Shown in pieces: positions 52,374-60,615 of a stretch of 64,000 nt of DNA (position 1 is its first letter; each line of letters starts with the position of its first letter). This stretch comes from Candidatus Bathyarchaeia archaeon (lineage in GTDB: Archaea; Thermoproteota; Bathyarchaeia; Hecatellales; Hecatellaceae), in NCBI GenBank assembly GCA_038883335.1, contig JAVZMI010000001.1:115696-179695 (forward strand), written 5' to 3'. The notes beneath the pieces were generated by a model. That model had not been told where the DNA came from. It saw nothing but the letters and a program-made list of their open reading frames with translations, and made no database searches. The position numbers and the translations under genes were made by a program.

Positions 52374-52976
52374 TTAGTCCGTCATCGCGACTTTCTGATG
52401 GTTTATAATAGGGCTCTCACTAACTACGGTTCGCCGATATTCCCGCTCCGCGTTTGGTTGGCGTTGAGAATCAGCTTGCTCCCAAGGCACATAAATCAAA
52501 GCTACCACGACACTTCCATAACGTCCCTTTGGAACCTCTAGACACTCGAGCTTACACTCGATGGAAGTTATCTGTAGCTGCCTGATCTTAGCCATCTCTT
52601 GCAATTTCCACTTAAGCTCTCTCTCAATAGCCTCCCTATCTTTGTATCCATGCGCTTCGGCGACTAGCCCATATTTCTGTCCGTCAAGTGTGACGCCCCA
52701 TGCCCATCCAAGCCCAGCCCCTATGGTCTCACCTGGGTCTCCGTCCATTCTGGCTAGAACTGAGAATGTTACGGTGCCTGGGGTTATCTCGCAGTTCTTG
52801 ATAAATTCAGCGTCGGCAGGAAGGATAGATGAGACGCATACAAGGTTACATTGCGCTATTCCAGCCTTCATAAGGGCTGCGTCAAAGGCGTTCAGAGCTG
52901 AGGTGGGGCTGTTGGCTGATCCGCTTGTTACAAAGAACTTCTTAGGCAGGAAGATCCCGTGCGTGGGTTGCCCCAA
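52374..52976 (-). CDS. pdaD: Pyruvoyl-dependent arginine decarboxylase
   Basis: 200 residues, start TTG 52976. PKKFFVTSGSANSPTSALNA opens the family. NLVCVSSILPADAEFIKNCE contains the Ser-Ser self-cleavage site that creates the pyruvoyl group. Downstream, ARMDGDPGETIGAGLGWAWG and GLVAEAHGYKDREAIERELK match. It makes agmatine, used for polyamines and by TiaS (38778-40139). The C-terminus is about 35 residues longer than the M. jannaschii enzyme. Monocistronic. Confidence 0.93.
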   Translation of the reverse strand: MGQPTHGIFLPKKFFVTSGSANSPTSALNAFDAALMKAGIAQCNLVCVSSILPADAEFIKNCEITPGTVTFSVLARMDGDPGETIGAGLGWAWGVTLDGQKYGLVAEAHGYKDREAIERELKWKLQEMAKIRQLQITSIECKLECLEVPKGRYGSVVVALIYVPWEQADSQRQPNAEREYRRTVVSESPIINHQKVAMTD

Positions 52977-53196
52977 TCTTTATCTTTTTGCCTCCAGTGT
53001 AGTTATACAGAATCTAAGAAGTCTAAATTTCGTTATTAAAGCTTTTCCCTACAAAAAATACGTTCATCACGGTAAGCTTTCAGAAATTGATACGCTACAC
53101 GGGTCAATCGTGGAGCCGTAGATTGTTATTAACATATACCTATAAATTTCAACTCTGCCAGCTCTAGAGACCCGTAACTCGGACTAAAGAACAATT

Positions 53197-53766
53197 TTAC
53201 CAAGGCTCATTCTTTTTCCCAATCTTGAACGCTACATAGTTACTCAGGAGGTGTATGAAGGGTGTTATTGTAACCACAACCACGACCGTGAGCCACGTGA
53301 CCTCGCCACCTACAGACACCAGCCGAGTGAATGCCCAAGCAAATACCAACGCAGCTACAACAAAGTCAAGCTGGTCAAGACCCGGTGCAGAGGCGCCCCG
53401 TGGAAGGTTTAGTCTTCTCTTTATGAATGCTCCAGTCAAATCACCCGAGATCGCTCCTACAGAGATTACAAAACCGAACAGTGCGTGAAGCAGGTTAAGA
53501 GAAAATGAGAAGAACTGGGACATAAACAGGTTCACCACGGCAATCTCGCCGAGAGATGCGAGAGTGCCGCAGAGTATACCTCCTAAAGTGCCGTTGACAG
53601 TCTTCCCGTCTCCCAGAATCCTTCGCCCATCAATGAAAACTTTCCCGCCGTCGAGGGGTCTGCCGCCGCCAAGTATAGGGCCCATACCGTTTGCCATGTA
53701 GGCTGGTACTAATATCAGTGACGTGAAAAGGATGAAGTCAGGGTTTGTAAGCTCTTCTAACGTCAT
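53197..53766 (-). CDS. carS: CDP-archaeol synthase CarS
   Basis: 189 residues with five or six membrane helices. The family signature is VPAYMANGMGPILGGGRPLD followed by GGKVFIDGRRILGDGKTVNG, and LGGILCGTL. It activates archaetidic acid with CTP to CDP-archaeol at the membrane, the branch point for polar archaeal lipids. The ino1 gene is 78 nt upstream on the same strand, so inositol headgroup supply is co-located. Confidence 0.95.
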   Translation of the reverse strand: MTLEELTNPDFILFTSLILVPAYMANGMGPILGGGRPLDGGKVFIDGRRILGDGKTVNGTLGGILCGTLASLGEIAVVNLFMSQFFSFSLNLLHALFGFVISVGAISGDLTGAFIKRRLNLPRGASAPGLDQLDFVVAALVFAWAFTRLVSVGGEVTWLTVVVVVTITPFIHLLSNYVAFKIGKKNEPW

Positions 53767-53844
53767 GAATCCCTCTACTACGGTGGTCTCAAGTGTAAAA
53801 CTCTCCAGTTTATTGGAGACAGAGTCAACCCACCTTATAACTAG

Positions 53845-54924
53845 TCAGGACTCTCTTATGCCTTGAATATACTCCTCAACCCAACGTCGAGCCGTGTCTT
53901 CATCTGTTTGGATGGGTGGATGCTTGAATGCGTAGGCTGAAATACTGAGTAGAGGTCCAGAGATCCCTCTATCCAAAGCTACCTTCACAGCACGTATTAG
54001 GTCGATGGCCACCCCAGCGCTGTTTGGTGAGTCTTCGACTGAAAGCTTTACATCGATTTTTATAGGTCGGTCGCCGAATTTTCTACCCTTCAAGTGGATG
54101 TAACATATCTTCGCATCGCCTAGGAATGGAACATAGTCAGAAGGCCCTATCCGCGTTGGAATCTTGTATGGTAGGAGCGAAGTTACTGCCTCAGTCTTGC
54201 TTACTCGCTTAGATGAAAGCCGCTCCTCCACAGTCATGTTCAAGAAGTCAGTATCGCCTCCGAGGTTAAGCTGGTAGGTCTCGTCTATCTTTACACCTCT
54301 GTCAATCATGAGCTTCGTTAAGACGCGATGGAGTATAGTGGCACCTACTTGACTCTTAATATCGTCGCCGGCAACTGGAAGCCGAGCCTCCTTAAACTTC
54401 CTAGCCCAAACTGAGTCGGACGCTATAAACTCCGGGATGCAGTTTACAAATGCGCACCCCGCTTTGAGGCAGGCATCAGCGTAGAACTTTGTGGCTTCGT
54501 TACTGCCGACGGGTATATAGTTCAGCAGCATCTCAGCGCCACTCTCCTCCAGAGTTTTGGCGACATCTGGGGCATTTATCTTACTCCTATCGTAGACTTT
54601 GAAGGGCTCCTCCATGTGAGGCGCTACACTATCGAGTATAGGCGCTGGCAGTACTTCCACACCGAGAGGCTGGACCTCAGCGAACTTGGCACATACGTTC
54701 GGCTCTATGAAGATTGCTTCCGCCACATCCTTGCCTATTTTCAGTCTGTTAACATCAAAGGCTGCGACAACTTTGACGTCTCTAATACGGTAGCCTGCGA
54801 AGACTGTGTGCATCAACCCTGGGACGCAGTCCTCATCTTTCACATTTCTGTAATATTGGAGTCCCTGAATTAACGCTGAGGCGCAGTTTCCAAGCCCTGC
54901 TATGGCGACTCGGATCTGTGAGAT
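53845..54924 (-). CDS. ino1: Myo-inositol-1-phosphate synthase, probable ATC start
   Basis: About 359 residues. Motifs include VGSNEATKFYADACLKAGC, FIASDSVWARKFKEARLPVA, GDDIKSQVGATILHRVL and GGDTDFLNM. It makes inositol-1-phosphate from glucose-6-phosphate with NAD+, feeding archaetidylinositol. The first legal start (GTG 54843) would remove the Rossmann NAD loop VAIAGLGNCASALIQGL. The frame is open to a TGA at 54931-54933. The only AUG-like codons are two ATC; ATC 54924 is 7 nt from GAGGTG. It is in an operon with carS. Confidence 0.88.
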   Translation of the reverse strand: MSQIRVAIAGLGNCASALIQGLQYYRNVKDEDCVPGLMHTVFAGYRIRDVKVVAAFDVNRLKIGKDVAEAIFIEPNVCAKFAEVQPLGVEVLPAPILDSVAPHMEEPFKVYDRSKINAPDVAKTLEESGAEMLLNYIPVGSNEATKFYADACLKAGCAFVNCIPEFIASDSVWARKFKEARLPVAGDDIKSQVGATILHRVLTKLMIDRGVKIDETYQLNLGGDTDFLNMTVEERLSSKRVSKTEAVTSLLPYKIPTRIGPSDYVPFLGDAKICYIHLKGRKFGDRPIKIDVKLSVEDSPNSAGVAIDLIRAVKVALDRGISGPLLSISAYAFKHPPIQTDEDTARRWVEEYIQGIRES

Positions 54925-55072
54925 AGGACCTCACCTCAACACTTAGTAATCCTGTAACTTAAGTCGAGTTGAGCCTATCTAAGATTGATTATTTAAGCCT
55001 ATGCCAGAAGCCTAGGCGCGCAAAGTTTAATTTTAATAAACAAAAAAGGTCTTCATCGGGTCGTTTAGATCT

Positions 55073-55366
55073 GTGGGGGCGTGGAGCTTGGTGTTGACGG
55101 TGCAGAGGCATGGCGTGGTGGTTAACTTCAGGATAGGCCCTAAAACACAGAAGAATAAAGAGTGCCTAGTCAAGATACCAGACATCGATAATGATACAGC
55201 CGCCTCAAGATATATCGGAAGAAAGGTTGTCTGGCTGAGCCAGAAGAGTGGTAAGAAGATAGTAGGCGAGGTTGTCGATATTCATGGTAGAAATGGTATG
55301 ATTAGAGTGCGCTTCCGCAGGGCGCTTCCAGGCGAAGCCCTAGGAGCGAAGGTAGCCATACTCTAG
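55073..55366 (+). CDS. rpl35ae: Large-subunit ribosomal protein L35Ae
   Basis: 97 residues. IGRKVVWLSQKSGKKIVGEV and VDIHGRNGMIRVRFRRALPG with EALGAKVAIL are the L35Ae signatures. It is a small beta-barrel protein of the large subunit with patchy archaeal distribution. GTG 55073 starts the longest form; GTG 55091 is an alternative. TTTAATTTTAATAAAC near 55026-55041 is the probable TATA box. Confidence 0.9.
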   Translation: MGAWSLVLTVQRHGVVVNFRIGPKTQKNKECLVKIPDIDNDTAASRYIGRKVVWLSQKSGKKIVGEVVDIHGRNGMIRVRFRRALPGEALGAKVAIL

Positions 55367-55451
55367 TTCCGCCAGCTTACCAGTTTAAACGATGAAGCGG
55401 CTGAGTTTTACTCGCCTCTTATTTTTACTTTGAACTTAGCGGGTAATTTTA

Positions 55452-56207
55452 CTAAGGAAAGTGCTCACTTAAGTTCACCCTGAAAGTTGAGAGGTAGGGT
55501 AAGTAGCCTAGCAACTCTCCTAAGAAGGCACCAAATTTATATACTGGAACTATCGGGACTCCCGCGTAGACTTTGACAGCTGTCTCCTTGAAGGTTGCCA
55601 CCACGGGTGTTACGTATATCCATCCAGATAGCCCAACTCTAAGCTTAGCGGCTAACTCGTTTAAGCCCTCGACAGAAGAGAGAGATCTCACCCTCTCCAG
55701 CTGGGCTAAGGCAGATTTCTTGATTTCACCGTGCTTCCAGTTGCTACTCCAATGTTTGCAGTCCACCGCCACGACTATTTGACCACATACTCCAACTACA
55801 TCTACCTCATACCTCTTCCTACCAGACTTAAAATAGTGGTGTCTAGTCGTCAAATAATTGCTAAAATTCAAGGCATACTCTATAAACTGTTCAAACTCAC
55901 GCCAGGATATGTGCCGACTTACACCTTCAGCGTCAGCTCCCAGTCTTACGGCTTTGACTGCGATCAAAACTTTATAAGCTGGCTCTATCTTGAAGAATGA
56001 GCCATCTCTCACAGCCAGCTTCTCTTTAACGAGCAGTTCTAAAGCATCCTCTGCCAAGTCTTGCGGCGTGAGACTCTCTTCTGAAAGCTCTTTAATTGTG
56101 AAAAATTCTTTGGAGTTTGTCAAGCGGAGGATGGCAGTCAGTAGCTCTCTTGATTTTGCAGACTCAGCTTTAGAGTTTTTAAGGCTGTAGGAGCTAGACA
56201 GACTCAA
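55452..56207 (-). CDS. PD-(D/E)XK restriction-endonuclease-like protein
   Basis: 251 residues. A winged-helix-like N-terminal part (about 1-75, FTIKELSEESLTPQDLAEDA) is followed by a nuclease fold: RYEVDVVGVCGQIVVAVDCKHW (D-(x)n-D-x-K core) and SALAQLERVRSLS. This resembles Mrr-like or RecB-family restriction domains fused to a DNA-binding module. It may cut DNA in repair or restriction. It ends near the symporter-side gap and overlaps the NifU-domain gene by 14 nt, so the two are coupled. Confidence 0.8.
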   Translation of the reverse strand: MSLSSSYSLKNSKAESAKSRELLTAILRLTNSKEFFTIKELSEESLTPQDLAEDALELLVKEKLAVRDGSFFKIEPAYKVLIAVKAVRLGADAEGVSRHISWREFEQFIEYALNFSNYLTTRHHYFKSGRKRYEVDVVGVCGQIVVAVDCKHWSSNWKHGEIKKSALAQLERVRSLSSVEGLNELAAKLRVGLSGWIYVTPVVATFKETAVKVYAGVPIVPVYKFGAFLGELLGYLPYLSTFRVNLSEHFP

Positions 56208-56424
56208 CTCGCTTTATCCCGGGTACCTGTGCTTTGAGTGCTCTCTCAATCCCCATTTGTAGCGTAAGCCGAGACATAGGGCAACCTCTGCAGGCACCAG
56301 TTAATCTGACCTTTACTACGCCATCCTCTTGAACTTCAACTAACTCTACATCTCCTCCATCTGCTTGGAGGGAGGGTCTAATCTTCGATATAGCTTCCTC
56401 CACTTTTTCACGCAACTGTAGCAC
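56194..56424 (-). CDS. NifU-like Fe-S cluster scaffold domain protein
   Basis: 76 residues, one NifU C-terminal domain. IRPSLQADGGDVELVEVQED and VRLTGACRGCPMSRLTLQMG carry the CxxC cluster ligands. It holds or transfers Fe-S clusters. A radical SAM- and aconitase-rich genome needs such carriers; the leuC dehydratase cluster lies downstream on the other strand. Starts at GTG 56424. Confidence 0.93.
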   Translation of the reverse strand: MLQLREKVEEAISKIRPSLQADGGDVELVEVQEDGVVKVRLTGACRGCPMSRLTLQMGIERALKAQVPGIKRVESV

Positions 56425-56541
56425 CTCTATTGGTCATGTGGGTATAAGTGTGTTGGAGCGTAATTTAAATATTCTTAGATGTTATCCATTAGAAAACTAT
56501 TAGTCTCTACTGTTTAGAGGAGCTTTGGAGTTTGAGGTTCG

Positions 56542-57798
56542 GTGGGTAAGACTATCTCTGAGAAGATCCTTAGCAGAGCTTCTGGAAAGGATGCAGTAGC
56601 AGGGGATATAGTTCTGGCAGAAGTCAACTTCGCCATGGCACATGACGGCACAGCACCCCTAGCAATCAGATCCTTCAGGGAGATGAACGGTAAAAAGGTC
56701 TGGGATCCTAACAAGATTGCCCTAGTGATAGATCATGTGGCTCCCAGCGCCTCTGAAGGAACGTCTATCCTCCACAGAGAGATGCGCCGCTTTGCGGAGG
56801 AGCAAGGGTTGAAGAACTTCTACGATGTAGGTTCCGGAGTCTGCCACCAGCTGATGGTGGAGAGGCATGTGAAACCTGGCTACTTAGTTGTGGGTGCTGA
56901 CTCTCACACATGCACCTACGGAGGCGTTGGCGCCTTCGCAACCGGCATAGGCTCGACGGAGATGGCTGCAGTCTTTATGAGCGGGAAACTCTGGTTCAAG
57001 GTTCCTGAGACTTACAAATTCAATCTAGAAGGTAAACCACCCCCGTATGTTTCATCTAAAGACCTGATCCTTTACCTTGTTGGGCAGATGAAAGCTGACG
57101 GAGCCAACTACCGGGCAGTAGAGTTTGCTGGGGAAGCTACCAAAGCCCTAAGCATAGACGGGCGCTTCACTCTTTGCAACATGGCGGTGGAGATGGGCGG
57201 GAAAGCTGGGCTAGTTGAGCCAGACGAGAAGACAACCGCCTACTATAGGTATCTCGGCATAACCGACCTTGAACCGGTGAAGAACGATGCGGATGCGGAA
57301 TTTGAGGAGGCTTTCTTTCATGATACTTCGAAGATGGAGCCCATGATATCCTGTCCTCCAACTGTCGACAATGTGAAGACGGTTAGGGAGGTTGAAGGAG
57401 TCGAGATTGACCAAGTCTTCCTTGGATCCTGCACAAACGGTCGTTATGAGGATCTAGAATTGGCAGCTAGGCTATTGAAGGGTAAAAAGATACACAAGAA
57501 GGTACGTATGATAGTTGTCCCAGCTTCAAAGATGATCTTGATGAAGGCTATCAGGGAGGGGCTCATGGAAATCTTCCTAGAGTCTGGTTGTGTGGTCTGT
57601 AACCCTGGATGTGGCCCCTGCGTAGGCACACACCAAGGCATACCGGCGCCTGGAGAAGTGGTCATCTCTACATCGAACAGGAACTTCGTGGGCAGGATGG
57701 GTTGCGATAAGGCGGACATCTATCTCTGCTCGCCCCTAACAGCCGCAGCCTCAGCCGTCAAAGGCAAGATAACCGACCCACGAAACGGGGGAATTTAA
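56542..57798 (+). CDS. leuC: 3-isopropylmalate/homoaconitate dehydratase large subunit
   Basis: 418 residues, aconitase family. VVGADSHTCTYGGVGAFATG and GSCTNGRYEDL plus CVVCNPGCGPCVGTHQGIPA provide the three cysteines of the 4Fe-4S cluster. It isomerises 2- and 3-isopropylmalate (leucine) or homocitrate (lysine/other); sequence alone does not decide which. It heads leuC-leuD-leuB and the arg/aro genes. The start is GTG 56542. Confidence 0.93.
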   Translation: MGKTISEKILSRASGKDAVAGDIVLAEVNFAMAHDGTAPLAIRSFREMNGKKVWDPNKIALVIDHVAPSASEGTSILHREMRRFAEEQGLKNFYDVGSGVCHQLMVERHVKPGYLVVGADSHTCTYGGVGAFATGIGSTEMAAVFMSGKLWFKVPETYKFNLEGKPPPYVSSKDLILYLVGQMKADGANYRAVEFAGEATKALSIDGRFTLCNMAVEMGGKAGLVEPDEKTTAYYRYLGITDLEPVKNDADAEFEEAFFHDTSKMEPMISCPPTVDNVKTVREVEGVEIDQVFLGSCTNGRYEDLELAARLLKGKKIHKKVRMIVVPASKMILMKAIREGLMEIFLESGCVVCNPGCGPCVGTHQGIPAPGEVVISTSNRNFVGRMGCDKADIYLCSPLTAAASAVKGKITDPRNGGI

Positions 57799-57799
57799 A

Positions 57800-58312
57800 G
57801 TGGGTAGTTGGAAACTGTCTGGTAAGGTATGGAAATTCGGCGACGACATCAACACTGACATTATAATTTCTGGAAAATACAAATTCAAAACCCTCGACAT
57901 GAAGGAATTAGCGTCACATGCGATGGAGGCCGTCGACCCTGAGTTCGCGAAGAAAGTGACATCTGGCGACATAATCTTCGCTGGAAAGAACTTTGGATGC
58001 GGCTCATCACGGGAGCAGGCTCCGAGGGTGCTCAAGGAATTAGGGTTAAGTGCGGTGGTGGCCAGCTCGTTCGCACGGATCTTCTATAGAAACGCAATCA
58101 ATATCGGGCTCCCACTTATAGAGTCTAAGGAGGCCGTAGAGGAGACTGAGACTGGCGATATGGTATCTATAGATCTTACCATGGGTACCATCAGAAACGA
58201 GACAAAAGGAAGGAGCTACAGCTTCACACCAATACCGACTTTCATGCTCGAGATCCTTCAAAGTGGTGGACTGGTAGAGTATCTAAAGAAGAGAGGAGGC
58301 TACAATATCTAA
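57800..58312 (+). CDS. leuD: 3-isopropylmalate/homoaconitate dehydratase small subunit
   Basis: 170 residues. KVWKFGDDINTDIIISGKYK and AGKNFGCGSSREQAPRVLKE with FARIFYRNAINIGLPLIE are typical of LeuD/AksE swivel domains. It pairs with the large subunit directly upstream (1-nt gap) as a heterodimer. Substrate specificity (leucine versus lysine/2-oxoadipate pathway) remains open. The start is GTG. Confidence 0.93.
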   Translation: MGSWKLSGKVWKFGDDINTDIIISGKYKFKTLDMKELASHAMEAVDPEFAKKVTSGDIIFAGKNFGCGSSREQAPRVLKELGLSAVVASSFARIFYRNAINIGLPLIESKEAVEETETGDMVSIDLTMGTIRNETKGRSYSFTPIPTFMLEILQSGGLVEYLKKRGGYNI

Positions 58313-58339
58313 GCCACCGCCTGAGACTAGGTGAAGTTC

Positions 58340-59347
58340 ATGGGCTACAAGATTGCTGTAATACCCGGAGATGGAATTGGGCCTGAGGTAACCAACTCAG
58401 CGGTCCAAGTTCTAAAGGCGTTAAATTTAGACATGGAATTTGTCATCTGTGAAGCTGGCCTTAAGAGTTGGGAGAGATATGGGAAGCAGCTTACCGAGGA
58501 GATGCTTGAAGTTATCAAGCGTTCAGACGCTTGCCTAAAAGGCCCAACTCAAACTCCTGAAGGACCTGAGAGCTATAGGAGCGTCGCTGTAACCCTACGC
58601 CAGACACTCGACCTCTATGCCAATGTTCGCCCAATAAAGTCGAGGAAAGGTGTCCCCGCCCTCCATCAGAATGTCAACTTTGTCATAGTTCGCGAGAACA
58701 CTGAGGGTTTATACGCTGGAATAGAGGAACGTAAAGGCGAAACTGCCTTGGCGGCACGGGTCATCACAAGAAGGGGCTCAGAGCGCATAGCACGGTTCGC
58801 CTTCGACTTAGCCTTAGCCGAAGGAAGAAAGAAAGTGACGATAGTTCATAAAGCCAACATATTAAAGATAACTTGCGGCCTCTTCCGCGAGGTTTGCCTA
58901 GAGGTAGCTAAGGGCTACCCCAGCATTGAGGTGGAGGAACTCATGGTTGACGCCGCAGCACACAGAATCGTGAGGAGACCACAAGACTTAGATGTACTGG
59001 TAACTACGAACCTCTTCGGAGACATACTCTCTGACGAGGCGGCTGGGGTGGTTGGTGGACTAGGCGTCGTCCCCGGGGCGAACATAGGTGCGCGGCATGC
59101 TATGTTCGAGCCTGTCCATGGTGTCGCACTTAAGTATGCAGGTAAAGGTGTCGTAAATCCTTCAGCTATGATATTGTCCGCTGCTATGATGTTGAAATAC
59201 TTGGGCGAAGAGAAGAATGCATTGAAGCTTGAAAGGGCGCTGGAGAAAGTTTTAGAGGAGGGTAAAGTAGTCACAAAGGACTTAGGCGGCAACGCGTCAA
59301 CCCAAGCGATGACAGAGGAGACTATTAGAATTCTGGAGACCCTCTAA
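58340..59347 (+). CDS. leuB: Isopropylmalate/homoisocitrate/isocitrate dehydrogenase family
   Basis: About 335 residues of the beta-decarboxylating dehydrogenase fold. GDGIGPEVTNSAVQVLKALN, NVRPIKSRKGVPA, FVIVRENTEGLYAGIE, TIVHKANILKITCGLFREV and LFGDILSDEAAGVVGGLG show the Mg and substrate sites. The R-E-N-T-E-G-L-Y-A-G motif is shared by IPMDH, HICDH and some ICDH forms. Co-location with leuCD favours leucine (or lysine) synthesis. ATG 58340 is preferred over GTG 58331, with AGGTGAAG upstream. Confidence 0.9.
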   Translation: MGYKIAVIPGDGIGPEVTNSAVQVLKALNLDMEFVICEAGLKSWERYGKQLTEEMLEVIKRSDACLKGPTQTPEGPESYRSVAVTLRQTLDLYANVRPIKSRKGVPALHQNVNFVIVRENTEGLYAGIEERKGETALAARVITRRGSERIARFAFDLALAEGRKKVTIVHKANILKITCGLFREVCLEVAKGYPSIEVEELMVDAAAHRIVRRPQDLDVLVTTNLFGDILSDEAAGVVGGLGVVPGANIGARHAMFEPVHGVALKYAGKGVVNPSAMILSAAMMLKYLGEEKNALKLERALEKVLEEGKVVTKDLGGNASTQAMTEETIRILETL

Positions 59348-59391
59348 GTTTTCCAAGCAAGTCTTATTAGTCTTTACAGGTGTAATCGCGG

Positions 59392-60603
59392 ATGGGTGTG
59401 ACTGATTTGGAAAAGGTAGTTTTAGCATATTCAGGCGGCTTAGATACCTCGGTAATACTCAAATGGCTCATCGACCGTTATAACGCTGAAGTAGTTACGT
59501 TAACTGTCGATGTAGGCCAGCCCCTAAACCCACATATAGTAGAAGAGAGAGCTAAAACCATTGGCGCAGTACGCCACTACCACCTAGACGCCAGAGAAGA
59601 GTTCGTAACCAACTACATCCACCCAGCTTTGAAAGCAAACGCTATCTATGGCGGAAAGTACCCACTCTCCACGGCTCTCTCGCGTCCCTTGATCGCGTCG
59701 AAGCTAGTGGAGGTGGCTAAGAAGGAGAACGCCACAGCCGTGGCTCATGGCTGTACCGGGAAGGGAAACGACCAGGTCAGATTTGAGGTTACTATAAAGG
59801 CCTTGAGGCCGGATCTCAAGATATACGCGCCTGTGAGGGAGTGGAAGATGAGCCGGAATGCGGAGATCGAGTATGCAAGGGAGCATAAGATACCCGTCCC
59901 GCTTGAGAAGAGCATATACAGTGTCGACGAAAACTTGTGGGGGCGTTCAATAGAGTGTGGCCCTCTTGAAAACCCAGAACATGAACCCTTGCCAGAGGTA
60001 TATGAGTGGACTAAACCCCCCGAGAAGGCACCCGACACACCGGAATATATCAGCATCGAGTTTGAGTGTGGAGTTCCAAAAACTGTTAACGGTGAGACGC
60101 TAGGCAAAGTTGAGCTCGTACAGCTATTAAATAGACGATGTGGGGAGCATGGCGTCGGCAGGATAGATCACATCGAAGATAGACTGGTTGGCATAAAATC
60201 CAGAGAGGTTTACGAGTGCCCCGCAGCAGTCTGCCTAATCGACGCACACAGAGATCTGGAAAAATTAGTCTTGACAAAACATGAGCTCATATTCAAACAG
60301 AGCGTCGAGGCGCAATGGTCTTGGCTTGTATATAACGGATTGTGGGTTGAACCTTTAAGAGAAGACCTGGAGGCCTTCATAAACAATACACAAGTTCGTG
60401 TGGAGGGCGAGGTGAAAGTTAAACTATTCAAAGGCAGCGCCTCTATAGTTGGAAGGTCGTCGCCAAACTCTCTCTACGACCTTGGCCTGGCCACCTACGA
60501 CATCAGCACAACTTTCGACCAGTCTGCAGCTGCCGGTTTCATCGAACTCTGGGGGTTGCCCACACGAGTCGCAAGTCGCCTCAGGTTGGAGAAGGGCAAA
60601 TAG
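59392..60603 (+). CDS. argG: Argininosuccinate synthase
   Basis: 403 residues. VVLAYSGGLDTSVILKWL is the ATP-pyrophosphatase P-loop. VDVGQPL, GCTGKGNDQVRFE and YSVDENLWGRSIECGPLENP are family markers. It joins citrulline and aspartate in arginine synthesis, followed by argH 13 nt later. Together with argF (18882-19766) the window covers the last three steps of the pathway. Confidence 0.97.
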   Translation: MGVTDLEKVVLAYSGGLDTSVILKWLIDRYNAEVVTLTVDVGQPLNPHIVEERAKTIGAVRHYHLDAREEFVTNYIHPALKANAIYGGKYPLSTALSRPLIASKLVEVAKKENATAVAHGCTGKGNDQVRFEVTIKALRPDLKIYAPVREWKMSRNAEIEYAREHKIPVPLEKSIYSVDENLWGRSIECGPLENPEHEPLPEVYEWTKPPEKAPDTPEYISIEFECGVPKTVNGETLGKVELVQLLNRRCGEHGVGRIDHIEDRLVGIKSREVYECPAAVCLIDAHRDLEKLVLTKHELIFKQSVEAQWSWLVYNGLWVEPLREDLEAFINNTQVRVEGEVKVKLFKGSASIVGRSSPNSLYDLGLATYDISTTFDQSAAAGFIELWGLPTRVASRLRLEKGK

Positions 60604-60615
60604 GGTTGGAGTATA

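Noticed and set aside
52561-53121. 186-codon forward frame opposite the arginine decarboxylase
   Set aside because: It is the antisense shadow of a conserved gene and lacks a ribosome-binding site and family features.
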